A DNA stretch of 64,000 nt from the NCBI RefSeq assembly GCF_032193765.1, contig NZ_JAVBIJ010000001.1, forward strand, positions 3,348,001-3,412,000. The letters are read 5' to 3'. This stretch comes from Rhodoferax potami. GTDB taxonomy: Bacteria; Pseudomonadota; Gammaproteobacteria; Burkholderiales; Burkholderiaceae_C. A program made the translations under genes and the position numbers. The notes beneath the pieces are model-generated. The model was given only the letters and a program-made list of their open reading frames with translations. It did no database searches and had not been told where the DNA came from. Of this stretch, positions 54,912 to 63,472 are shown piece after piece (the stretch's first letter is position 1; each line of letters starts with the position of its first letter).

Positions 54912-56198
54912 TTACTTGATTTGCGAAGCGAGCTGGTTGTGGATGTTTTCCAGCGCCTTCTCAACCGGCAGGCCTTGGGCCAGACCCGGCAGTTGGGCTG
55001 CCACCGCAGCGTCACCTTCGGCGGTGTAGATGCCGTAGTTCACGCTAGGCACCTTGCTCATCCAGTCGCTGTATTTCTGCCATACCTTGTCGCCACCGAA
55101 GAAGGGGTCGGCTTCCGAGTAAGCCTTGCCATTGCGTGAGGCCAACAAGGAGCCCACCGCACCGCGGGATTGCAGAATGGTCTGGTAGAAGTCCACATCC
55201 TTGGCGTAGATCTGGTTCAGGAAGTCGGCAGCGGCGGCTTTTTCTTTGCCAGCAGCCAGCACATACCAGCTGGATCCGCCCAGGTTGGATGCGTTGGTGG
55301 AGCCCGGCACGTTCAGGCGGGGTGTGGCAGCCACAGCCCATTTGCCGGACTGGCTGGCTTCAGCCTTCACGGAGCCGGTGATCCACACGCCGGTAATCAC
55401 GGAGGCCACGTCACCCTTGTTCAGCGCGCCGACCCACTCGCCCCAACCGGAGGTGGGCTTGTAGACGCCGGTCTTCATGAACTTGACCTGGGTTTCCAGC
55501 GCGGCCTTCAGGGCGGGGTTGTTCTTGATGTCGAGCTTGCCGTCTTTGTCAAAGTACCAGCGGCCTGCGGACTGCATCATGATGCGGATGCTGGCGATGT
55601 CTTGCGGGTCCATGGCGAACATCTTCTTGCCGGTCTTGGCTTCGACTTGCTTGCCGATTTCCAGGTAACGGTCCCAGGTGATGTTCTGCATGTCCTTGTC
55701 GGTGAAGCCGGCCTGCTTGATCAGGTCGCTGCGGTAGTACATGCCGGTGGTGCCGGTGTCAAAAGGCAAGCCGTAGACCTTGCCGCCCATGGTCATCAGG
55801 TTGACCTTGTAGTTGGCAAACGCCTTGTGGTCCACCTTGCCGGACAGGGATTCAAACGCGCCGGGGAAAGAGCGCAGGTACTTGGGGGCGTTGTAGTCTT
55901 CGACCAGCACGATGTCGGGCAGGTTCTTGGTCACGCCGGAGGCCAGGGTGGTTTGCAGTTTTTGCTCCACATCGGCCTTGGCCATGTCCACGATCTTGAA
56001 AGTCACGCCGGGGTTCTTGGCGGTGTAACGCTTGGCCGCCTCTTGCATGATGGCGATGTTGAAGTTCGGGTCCCATGCCCAAATGGTGACTTCGCCGGCG
56101 TTGGCGGCGTGGCTGGCCATCAGGCCGGTGGTGCCCAGGGCCAGGCCCATCATGGCGGCTGCGGTGCTGCGGATCGTGAAGCGTTTGGCGAAATTCAT
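54912..56198 (-). CDS. sugar ABC transporter substrate-binding protein
   Basis: A 428-residue family-1 solute-binding protein. A signal peptide (cut after ANA at about residue 35) precedes the mature VTIWAWDPNFNIAIMQEAAK start. DIVLVEDYNAPKYLRSFPGAF and GLPFDTGTTGMYYRSDLI are typical of the CUT1 oligosaccharide binders. The ATG at 56198 has AGGAAG upstream. It is the first gene of the six-gene galactoside operon and is divergent from lacI with two operators between. Confidence 0.92.
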   Translation of the reverse strand: MNFAKRFTIRSTAAAMMGLALGTTGLMASHAANAGEVTIWAWDPNFNIAIMQEAAKRYTAKNPGVTFKIVDMAKADVEQKLQTTLASGVTKNLPDIVLVEDYNAPKYLRSFPGAFESLSGKVDHKAFANYKVNLMTMGGKVYGLPFDTGTTGMYYRSDLIKQAGFTDKDMQNITWDRYLEIGKQVEAKTGKKMFAMDPQDIASIRIMMQSAGRWYFDKDGKLDIKNNPALKAALETQVKFMKTGVYKPTSGWGEWVGALNKGDVASVITGVWITGSVKAEASQSGKWAVAATPRLNVPGSTNASNLGGSSWYVLAAGKEKAAAADFLNQIYAKDVDFYQTILQSRGAVGSLLASRNGKAYSEADPFFGGDKVWQKYSDWMSKVPSVNYGIYTAEGDAAVAAQLPGLAQGLPVEKALENIHNQLASQIK

Positions 56199-56380
56199 AG
56201 TCTGTCTTCCTGTTGATATGGGGTCAGGCGCGTGGTGCAAGGGGTGCACCGTAGCACGCGTTTCTGTTGTCTCCAGAGTCCTGAGCCTGCCTTGTGAAAG
56301 GGGCGGGCCTGGCTCTGCCTTTGTGAATGAAACCAGAGTGTGTTGGGGTTGAATCCTGGTACCGGCTGGCGTCCTTTCGT

Positions 56381-56400
56381 AAATTTAAGCGGTTAAATTT
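56381..56400. promoter_or_regulatory. LacI-family operator 1
   Basis: AAATTTAAGCGGTTAAATTT is a palindrome around a central CG with only the two bases flanking it unmatched, the form of LacI-family operators. It lies about 180 bp upstream of the binding-protein ATG. Confidence 0.75.
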
Positions 56401-56483
56401 CTGACTGAAACACATGCCGATATTCGCACCGCCACCGGTCCGGCAGGGCTTGCAGACCCGCCGGGGAGACATCCGTTAAATAG

Positions 56484-56501
56484 AAATTTAAGCGGTTAAA
56501 T
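56484..56501. promoter_or_regulatory. LacI-family operator 2
   Basis: AAATTTAAGCGGTTAAAT is the same palindrome as operator 1. The centres are 103 bp apart, close to an integral number of helical turns, so looping by one tetramer is possible. It is nearer to the regulator gene. Confidence 0.75.
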
Positions 56502-56618
56502 CCGACAATTTTTGTAGTATACCTATGGGTATTGCAGAAAAAACGCTGGACTAGGGTATGTCCTAGGATTCAAAAAAACGTATCGAACGATGCCAATTCA
56601 CATGAAAACCTTGCCTTT

Positions 56619-57638
56619 ATGGCCACATTGAGCGAAGTCGCCCGTCTGGCCGGGGTCACCACGGCCACCGTGTCCAATGTGCTGCGCAACACCCAGAAGG
56701 TGAAGCCCGCCACGGTGCAAAAAGTGCAAGACGCAATTGCCGCGACCGGTTACCGCCCCAACCTGATGGCGCGTGCATTGGCCGAGGGCAAGTCGTCGAT
56801 GGTGGCGCTGGTGCTGCCCGATATCAACAACCCCTTCTACCCCGAGTTCGTGCGGGTGGCCGAGCGGGTGGCGCGCCACCGCAACTACTTTTTGATGGTG
56901 TGTAACACCGACGAACGGCCCGACATCGGCCGCGCCTATCTGCACCAGATCGCCGGCACCTTGGCTGACGGCGTGCTGGTGCTGCACACCGGTATCAGTG
57001 CGGACGACATCAATGAGCTCAAAACCCGCCGCTCGCCCATCGTGCTGGCGTCGGAAGAGCATGTGGACCTGGCCGACCGTATTCCGCACGTGGTGGTGAA
57101 CTTTCACCGCGCGGGTGAAATTGCAGGCCAGCACCTATTGGCGTTGGGTCACACGCGCATTGGCGCCATTGTGGGTTGCGGCCTCGAGGGTATGCAGCTC
57201 GGGCGCCTGAATGGGTTCAAGGGTGCACTGGCTTCTGCCGGCATCACCGTGGACGATGCGCTGGTGCGCAATGTCAGCGATACCGTGGCCGGGGGCCATG
57301 AGGCCACCGACTCACTGCTGGAGCAGCACCCCGACCTGACCGCCATTTTTTGCACCAACGACCTGATGGCCTATGGCGCGAGCCAAGCGCTGGCAGACCG
57401 CAACATCCGGATTCCGCAAGACATCTCGCTGATCGGCATTACCGACATCCAACTCGCACGCGACATGCGCCCCGCCCTCACTACGGTCGCGCTGGGCATC
57501 GAGCAGGTGGCGACCATGTCGATCAACCTGTTGCTGGACCTGATTGAAAACCCGCAGCACGAACCGACCATCATGCATGTGCCTGACCCGGTGCTGGTGG
57601 TGCGCGCTTCGACCGGGCCGGTACGCAGCGCGCCTTAA
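56619..57638 (+). CDS. LacI-family repressor
   Basis: A 339-residue regulator. The DNA-binding domain is TLSEVARLAGVTTATVSNVL at residues 3-22, with the hinge LMARALAEGKS, followed by the periplasmic-binding-protein-like sensor domain (VALVLPDINNPFY, FCTNDLMAYGA). It is divergent from the galactoside operon and should bind the two palindromes between. The ATG at 56619 starts directly before the HTH; a longer in-frame upstream start would add 29 atypical residues. Confidence 0.93.
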   Translation: MATLSEVARLAGVTTATVSNVLRNTQKVKPATVQKVQDAIAATGYRPNLMARALAEGKSSMVALVLPDINNPFYPEFVRVAERVARHRNYFLMVCNTDERPDIGRAYLHQIAGTLADGVLVLHTGISADDINELKTRRSPIVLASEEHVDLADRIPHVVVNFHRAGEIAGQHLLALGHTRIGAIVGCGLEGMQLGRLNGFKGALASAGITVDDALVRNVSDTVAGGHEATDSLLEQHPDLTAIFCTNDLMAYGASQALADRNIRIPQDISLIGITDIQLARDMRPALTTVALGIEQVATMSINLLLDLIENPQHEPTIMHVPDPVLVVRASTGPVRSAP

Positions 57639-57640
57639 AG

Positions 57641-59110
57641 CTAAGCGCTGGCCAGTCGCTGCTGAGTTGCCGCTAGCACGGCGTCCAGCAGCATCTGCAC
57701 ATCTTCCTGCCGGGTGCGGTGGTTCACCAGTGCCACGCGGATGGCCAGCACCCCACCAATGCGCGTGGTAGATGGCACCGCGATGCCGGACTCCTGCACA
57801 TCGGCCACGATGTCGGCGTTCAGCGCGTCCAGGTCCACCCCCTGGGCCTTCACCCGAAAACACACCACATTGAGCGTCACGGGTGCCAGCCGCTCTAACT
57901 GCGGCTCAGCGTCCACACAACGGGCCAGGTGCTGCGCCAGGCTGCAGTTGTGGGCCACTACCTGCCCCAGTTTGGCTGCGCCATAGGTTTTGAGTGTCAT
58001 CCAGACCTTGAGCGCCCGGAAACCGCGCGACAGGTCGGGCCCGAAGTCGGTGGGCCACGGCTGGTTGCCCGCCATACCGCGCACGCTGCGTTGCAGATAG
58101 GCCGGTTGGCTGGCAAAGGTGGCAGCGTGCAGCGCGGCATCGCGCACCACAATGCAGCCCGCGTCGTAAGGCACTTGCGCCCATTTATGAAAATCAAAGG
58201 CCACCGAGTCCGCTTCGCTCAGGCCCTGCAACAGCGGGCGCTGTGCAGGCGAAAGCATGGCCAGCGCACCGTAGGCGGCGTCCACATGAAACCACAGGCC
58301 TTGTGTGCGCGCCAGTGCGGCCAGGGCCGACAAGTCGTCTACCGAGCCGGTATCCACCGTGCCCGCGCAGCCCACCACCATAAAAGGCTGCAGGCCTGCT
58401 GCCGTGTCTTGCGCAATGGCGGCTTGCAGGGCGTGCAGGTCGATGCGGTGGTGGGCGTCCACACCGATCAGGCGCAGCGCATCGCTACCCAGGCCGGCCA
58501 TGTCCATGGCGCGGGCCACACAGTTGTGGGCTTCGACCGAGGTGTAGGCCACCAGCCGGCGGCCCTGCAGTCCGGTCCGCCGCACGTCGGTGCCTAGCGC
58601 CCGCGTGCGCGCCACCAGCACGGCAATCAGATTGGCCATGGAGGTGCCGGTGACCAGCACACCGCTGGCATCCTGCGGGAAACCCAGCATCTCTGCCGCC
58701 CAGCGGATCACCTGGCGCTCTACCTCAATCGGTGCGTGGTCGCGCCCGCCGAGGTTGGGGTTGGTAGCGGCAGCCAGCAGTTCGGCCAACATGCCCACCG
58801 GGTTGCCCCCGCCCTGCACCCAGCCCATGAAGCGGGGGTGGCTGTTGCCGCTGCCGTAAGGCTGCACCAGAGTTTGAAAGTCTTGGTACACCGCATCCAG
58901 GTCGCCGGGCTCTGTAGGTAGGGCACCGCCGCGCAGTGCCTGGCGAGCCTCTGGTGGCATGGGCTGCCACACGGGGGTTTCGCGCAGGCCGGCCAACATG
59001 TCGACCATGTCGTCGAGCATCCGGTGGCCCATCTGCCGCACCGAATTCCAGTCGGTCGGGTCCAGGCTATCGGCGGAGGCTTGGAAGGGGGGCTGAGTTG
59101 TCGCCGTCAC
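57641..59110 (-). CDS. pyridoxal-dependent decarboxylase (group II)
   Basis: A 489-residue PLP enzyme of the aromatic-L-amino-acid/glutamate decarboxylase group. The PLP lysine is in FDFHKWAQVPYDAG, the preceding VDAAYGA holds the PLP-ring Asp, and HPRFMGWVQGGGN is the substrate-side loop. It should decarboxylate an amino acid; aromatic substrates are plausible. A GTG at 59110, four bases after the RidA stop, is the most likely start; the longer frame upstream overlaps ridA and is spurious. It is convergent with lacI. Confidence 0.87.
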   Translation of the reverse strand: MTATTQPPFQASADSLDPTDWNSVRQMGHRMLDDMVDMLAGLRETPVWQPMPPEARQALRGGALPTEPGDLDAVYQDFQTLVQPYGSGNSHPRFMGWVQGGGNPVGMLAELLAAATNPNLGGRDHAPIEVERQVIRWAAEMLGFPQDASGVLVTGTSMANLIAVLVARTRALGTDVRRTGLQGRRLVAYTSVEAHNCVARAMDMAGLGSDALRLIGVDAHHRIDLHALQAAIAQDTAAGLQPFMVVGCAGTVDTGSVDDLSALAALARTQGLWFHVDAAYGALAMLSPAQRPLLQGLSEADSVAFDFHKWAQVPYDAGCIVVRDAALHAATFASQPAYLQRSVRGMAGNQPWPTDFGPDLSRGFRALKVWMTLKTYGAAKLGQVVAHNCSLAQHLARCVDAEPQLERLAPVTLNVVCFRVKAQGVDLDALNADIVADVQESGIAVPSTTRIGGVLAIRVALVNHRTRQEDVQMLLDAVLAATQQRLASA

Positions 59111-59114
59111 AAGC

Positions 59115-59468
59115 TCAAGCCACCGCGGCGGTGAAGGCAATTTCCAGCAGGTAGTCCGGACTGGCCATCTCGGCGCTGACACATACGCGGGCCGGTGCGC
59201 AGCCTTCGGGCAACCAGGCTTGCCACGCGGCGTTAAAGGCGGCGCGGTCAGCCATGTGTTTGAGGTAAATGGTGGCAATCAACAGGCGGCTTTTGTTACT
59301 GCCGGCCAGCGCCAGCGTGCGTTCTGCCTGGGCAAACACCGCCTGCGATTGGCTGGTGATGTCGGTGCCGCTCTCAGGCACTTCTACAAAATACGCGGTG
59401 CCGTTGTGCACCACTGCGTCCGACCATTGGGCGGCGGGGTTGATGCGTTGGATCGCGGAGCTGTTCAT
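59115..59468 (-). CDS. RidA family protein
   Basis: A 117-residue YjgF/YER057c/UK114-type protein. Hallmarks are VHNGTAYFVEVPE, QAVFAQAERTLALAGS, LIATIYLKHMADRAAFNAAW and PARVCVSAEMA with the conserved Arg. RidA proteins hydrolyse reactive enamine/imine intermediates made by PLP enzymes. It is directly upstream of the PLP decarboxylase gene and likely deals with its by-products. Confidence 0.92.
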   Translation of the reverse strand: MNSSAIQRINPAAQWSDAVVHNGTAYFVEVPESGTDITSQSQAVFAQAERTLALAGSNKSRLLIATIYLKHMADRAAFNAAWQAWLPEGCAPARVCVSAEMASPDYLLEIAFTAAVA

Positions 59469-59610
59469 GGTGTGTATCTGTGCTAGTGAAATTGGGTGCG
59501 GCGGATACTACTAGAACCCCGCCGCAACCAAGCCCAATGGCAGAATGCGCCGTAGCCCCCGCAACGCAGATTGCGCGGTACTAAAAGCAAGGCAGGGAGC
59601 CCGCAAAAGC

Positions 59611-62136
59611 ATGGATAAACACGCGCTATCCGAGAGCGACATCAGCGACAAATACGTTCGCCCTGCCATGGTGCAAGCCGGCTGGCACACACTGGACCAG
59701 ATTTACGCCCAGTTCCCCCTGCGCGCAGGCCGTGTCGTGGTGCGGGGCAACAAGTCCCACCGCGACAAAGACACGGTCCTCAAAGCCGATTTCGTCTTAT
59801 TCCTCAAGCCCAATATCCCGCTGGCGGTGGTTGAGGTCAAGAAGGCGCGCCTCTCGCCCCAAGCGGGCATGCAGCAAGCGCTGAACTACGCCACGCTTTT
59901 AGATGTGCCTTTCAGCTTTGCCAGCAATGGCGACAGCTTCATCTTCCGCGACGCCACGCTGGCCACCGGCGTGCTGGAGCAAGCCCTTACGCTGGACCAG
60001 TTCCCAACCCCGCATGAGCTGTGGGCGCGCTACTGCACCTGGAAAGGTTGGAGCGCTGAAGTGCAAAGCGTGGCTGCCTATGACTACGCGCCGGACCCGA
60101 GTGGCAAAAAAGTGCCGCGCTACTACCAGCTCAACGCCATCAACCGCACGGTAGAAGCCATTGCCGCCGGACAAAACCGCGTGCTACTCGTCATGGCCAC
60201 CGGCACCGGCAAAACCTACACCGCCTTCCAAATCATCCACCGGCTGTGGAAGTCCAGCTGGCGCGCTAACAAACCCCTTGGCCAAAAGCGCATCCTGTTT
60301 CTGGCGGACCGCAACATCCTCATTGACCAAACCATGGTCAACGACTTCCGCCCCTTCAAGGGCGCCATGGCCAAGCTCAGCGCTAATGCGAAGGGCGTGG
60401 AACGCGTCAACGCCCAAGGCCAGATTGAGGTGGATGACGTAGACCTCGCGGTGGACAAAACTACCAAGGCCGTCAACAAAAGCTATGAGATATACCTCTC
60501 GCTCTACCAGGCAGTGACAGGCACCGAAGAAGAGCAAAACATCTACAAGCAGTTCAGCCCCGACTTCTTCGACCTCATCGTGGTGGACGAGTGCCACCGT
60601 GGCAGCGCTAATGAAGACTCCGCTTGGCGCGACATCCTCACCTACTTTGTCAGCGCCACCCATGTGGGGCTGACCGCCACACCCAAAGAAACCAAAGACA
60701 CGTCCAACATCGCCTACTTCGGCGAACCCATCTACACCTACAGCCTCAAGCAAGGCATTGAAGACGGCTTTCTGGCGCCCTACAAAGTCATCCGGGTGGA
60801 CCTGGACAAAGACACCTTCGGCTGGCGCCCCACCGCAGGCATGACTGACAACAAGGGCCAGCTCATCGAAGACCGCGTCTACACCGGCCGCGACATGAAC
60901 CGCAAGCTGGTCATGGAGCCGCGCGACGCGGTGGTGGCCGAGCGCATCACCGCCTACCTGCGCGCCGCCGACCGCATGGCCAAAACCATCGTGTTTTGTG
61001 AAGACATAGACCACGCCGCCCGCATGCGCCAGGCGATCAGCAACGCCAATGCCGACATCTGCGCCACCCAACCCAACTACGTGGTGCAAATCACGGGTGA
61101 TAACTTGGAGGGCAAGCGCGAGCTGGACAACTTCATCGACCCCGAGAAATCCTACCCGGTCATTGCCACCACCTCCAAACTCATGAGCACGGGGGTTGAC
61201 GCGCAAACCTGCAAGCTCATCGTGCTGGACCAGAACATCAAGTCCATGACGCTGTTCAAGCAAATCATTGGCCGCGGCACCCGCCTGCGCGAAGATCTGG
61301 GCAAAAGCTGGTTCACCATCCTCGACTTCAAGCGCGCCACCGACAACTTTGCCGACCCCGCCTTTGACGGCGAGCCTGTGCAAATCTACGAACCCAAAGG
61401 CAGCGACCCCATCGCGCCACCGGACACGCCGCCTGAACCGTTAGCCCCCGCTAACCCTGGCCTGCCCGGAATTGATGGCACGCAAGGCCCCCAAGATCCA
61501 CTGGATCCCCTCGGTCCCTTCGGCGGCGCAGGCGGCACGCCGCCCATCAAATACGTGCTCGGCAACCAGGTCACCGTCGCGGTGGCCCGCGAGCGGGTGC
61601 AGTACCTCAACGCCCAGGGCAAGCTCATCACCGAGAGTCTGCGCGACTACACCCGCATCAACCTCACCAAGCAATACGACTCTTTGGACAAGTTCCTGCA
61701 AGCCTGGAACGACGCAGACCGCAAAGCCGCTCTGCTGGAAGAGCTGGAGTCGCGCGGTGTGCTGGTGGAGGCAATGCAAGAGGAACTCAGCGCCCAAGGA
61801 CACACCGGGCTGGACCCGTTTGATGCGCTTTTGCACGTGGCCTACAACATGCCGCCCCTCACCCGGCGCGAGCGCGCCCGCAGGGTGAAGAAGCGCAATG
61901 CCAAATACAACATATTCACCCACTACGGCCCGGTGGCCCGCCAGGTCATCGACGCCCTGCTCGACAAATACGCCGACGAAGGCATTGCCACCATCGAGGC
62001 CGACACGGTCTTCAACGTACAACCCTTCACCGACATAGGCCGCCCAGCTGAAATCATCAAGAGCTTCGGCGGCCGCCCCCAGTACAAAACCGCCCTGCAG
62101 ACGCTGGAGCGCGAGCTTTACGCGGCAAGCGAGTAA
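59611..62136 (+). CDS. hsdR: type I restriction endonuclease subunit R (EcoEI-type)
   Basis: An 841-residue HsdR subunit. The N-terminal nuclease has ADFVLFLKPNIPLAVVEVKKA (D...E-x-K). The translocase has Walker A MATGTGKTYTA, Walker B VVDECHRG, LTATP and QIIGRGTRLRED. A Pro/Gly-rich linker (about residues 600-660) separates these from a C-terminal EcoEI_R_C-type helical domain that ends LQTLERELYAASE. Start at ATG 59611. It is the first gene of a type I locus whose hsdM follows after an inserted ATPase gene. Confidence 0.94.
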   Translation: MDKHALSESDISDKYVRPAMVQAGWHTLDQIYAQFPLRAGRVVVRGNKSHRDKDTVLKADFVLFLKPNIPLAVVEVKKARLSPQAGMQQALNYATLLDVPFSFASNGDSFIFRDATLATGVLEQALTLDQFPTPHELWARYCTWKGWSAEVQSVAAYDYAPDPSGKKVPRYYQLNAINRTVEAIAAGQNRVLLVMATGTGKTYTAFQIIHRLWKSSWRANKPLGQKRILFLADRNILIDQTMVNDFRPFKGAMAKLSANAKGVERVNAQGQIEVDDVDLAVDKTTKAVNKSYEIYLSLYQAVTGTEEEQNIYKQFSPDFFDLIVVDECHRGSANEDSAWRDILTYFVSATHVGLTATPKETKDTSNIAYFGEPIYTYSLKQGIEDGFLAPYKVIRVDLDKDTFGWRPTAGMTDNKGQLIEDRVYTGRDMNRKLVMEPRDAVVAERITAYLRAADRMAKTIVFCEDIDHAARMRQAISNANADICATQPNYVVQITGDNLEGKRELDNFIDPEKSYPVIATTSKLMSTGVDAQTCKLIVLDQNIKSMTLFKQIIGRGTRLREDLGKSWFTILDFKRATDNFADPAFDGEPVQIYEPKGSDPIAPPDTPPEPLAPANPGLPGIDGTQGPQDPLDPLGPFGGAGGTPPIKYVLGNQVTVAVARERVQYLNAQGKLITESLRDYTRINLTKQYDSLDKFLQAWNDADRKAALLEELESRGVLVEAMQEELSAQGHTGLDPFDALLHVAYNMPPLTRRERARRVKKRNAKYNIFTHYGPVARQVIDALLDKYADEGIATIEADTVFNVQPFTDIGRPAEIIKSFGGRPQYKTALQTLERELYAASE

Positions 62137-62153
62137 GTCGGTTTCGCCGGAAA

Positions 62154-62210
62154 TTATCCAAAATTATCCAAATTCAGATAAAATATCTGAACCAAGATAT
62201 TTTTGGATAA
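62154..62210 (+). promoter_or_regulatory. repeat- and palindrome-rich leader of the AAA ATPase gene
   Basis: Two direct copies TTATCCAAAA (62154-62163) and TTATCCAAAT (62164-62173), a palindrome TCAGATA-AAA-TATCTGA (62174-62190), and an inverted TTTTGGATAA (62201-62210) sit between hsdR and the ATPase ATG at 62215. The stretch is AT-rich against a GC-rich background. It looks like a dedicated regulated promoter. Confidence 0.6.
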
Positions 62211-62214
62211 ACCC

Positions 62215-63393
62215 ATGCTTTACTACCCGCGTACGCCCTTGGCATCCAGCTTGGCCGATGCTTTGCAGGGTAAAGACGTCTTTAGCGATGCGCCCAACGG
62301 ACTGTTTCTGGCAGCGCCCCGCCGCACAGGCAAATCCACCTTCCTGCAAGCCGACCTCATGCCCGAGTTGCAGCGCCGCCAGGTGGTGGTGGTGTACGTG
62401 GACCTGTGGGCGGACCAGAAGCGTGACCCCGGCAGCCTCATTGCCGAGGCGGTGGGCCAAGCTTTGCTAAAGCAGTTGGGCGTGGTGGCCAAGACTGCCA
62501 AGTTGGCGGGGCTGGACAGCATCAGCGTCGGGGGTATCAAAATCGACACCTCAAAAATCGGCAAGGTCGACGGCAGCACCCTCACCGATGCACTGCGCGC
62601 CCTGTCCGAAGCTAGCAAAGCCCCCGTCGCGCTGGTGATAGACGAGGCCCAGCATGCACTCACCAGCGAGGCGGGTGAAACCGCGATGGCGGCACTCAAG
62701 TCCGCCCGTGACCAACTCAACCGCCCCGGCGAGGTGCGGCTCATGCTGGTGATGTCAGGCTCCGATCGCGACAAGCTCCTGCGGCTGGTCAACACCAATG
62801 CGGCCCCTTTCTACGGCTCCCAAATCCACCGCATGCCCGAGCTAGGGGCTGACTTCATTGCCCACATCGCGCAACTCATAGTCCGCCAGCGTGCCGACCT
62901 TGCCCCAGTCAACGAAGCTACCTTGAGCGAAGCCTTTACGCGTTTCGGCCAGCGTCCCCAGTTTTTTATGGAGGCCCTCGGGCAGGTGCTCAGCCCTTTG
63001 GCCACCAACACCGGCAGATTTGAAGACGCCATGCTGGATAAAGCCCTGCAGAAACAAGACGCTGACGAGTCGCAGATGGAAAGCGACTTCACCGCCCTGC
63101 GTCCGCTGGAGCAAGCCGTGCTCTGGCGCATGCTGGAACTGGGCCAACGCTTTCGCCCGTATGACGCCGACGCGCTTCAGTTCTACAACGAGAAAACGGG
63201 TGAAAAAGTCACCGTGGCCAAGGCGCAAAAAGCCTTGGAAGGTTTGCGCGCCCACCAGCCCAGCCTGATCTGGAAATCCGCCCGCAGCGAATACGCGGTC
63301 GAGGACGCCGCCATGCTCCGCTGGTACACCCAGCGCGTCGCAGCGGGCTCATGGCCGCCAGCAAGTCCGCAACTTGATTGGGTAGATGAGTGA
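62215..63393 (+). CDS. AAA ATPase (ATPase_2/Orc-like) inside a type I RM locus
   Basis: A 392-residue protein. Walker A is APRRTGKSTF (about residues 34-43) and Walker B VALVIDEAQHAL (about 138-149). The C-terminal part (about residues 300-375: FRPYDADALQFYNEKTGEK to YAVEDAAMLRWYTQR) looks like a winged-helix domain, as in Orc/Cdc6-type and archaeal ATPase_2 proteins. Function is not recognised. It lies 78 bp after hsdR with its own AT-rich leader and is followed by a dispersed repeat before hsdM, so it is probably a recent insertion or an accessory module. Confidence 0.75.
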   Translation: MLYYPRTPLASSLADALQGKDVFSDAPNGLFLAAPRRTGKSTFLQADLMPELQRRQVVVVYVDLWADQKRDPGSLIAEAVGQALLKQLGVVAKTAKLAGLDSISVGGIKIDTSKIGKVDGSTLTDALRALSEASKAPVALVIDEAQHALTSEAGETAMAALKSARDQLNRPGEVRLMLVMSGSDRDKLLRLVNTNAAPFYGSQIHRMPELGADFIAHIAQLIVRQRADLAPVNEATLSEAFTRFGQRPQFFMEALGQVLSPLATNTGRFEDAMLDKALQKQDADESQMESDFTALRPLEQAVLWRMLELGQRFRPYDADALQFYNEKTGEKVTVAKAQKALEGLRAHQPSLIWKSARSEYAVEDAAMLRWYTQRVAAGSWPPASPQLDWVDE

Positions 63394-63402
63394 ATTGCTA
63401 CT

Positions 63403-63453
63403 AAATTCATAGCTGCTTGCGCACATTCCACGTGCGCTAGAGCCATATTTCAT
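63403..63453 (+). repeat. dispersed ~50-bp repeat, copy 8
   Basis: Shows TAGCTGCTTGCGCA and ACGTGCGCTAGAG. It lies 20 bp before the hsdM ATG, in its leader. Confidence 0.85.
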
Positions 63454-63472
63454 ACCAAAACAAGAACAAACC

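Noticed and set aside
57641..59278. Longer start for the PLP decarboxylase (545 residues)
   Set aside because: The extra N-terminal 56 residues overlap the ridA coding sequence in another frame and do not resemble the family.
2694..63453. Dispersed repeat as a classic palindromic REP or a MITE
   Set aside because: No long inverted arms, no terminal inverted repeats and no target-site duplication were recognisable in the eight copies.
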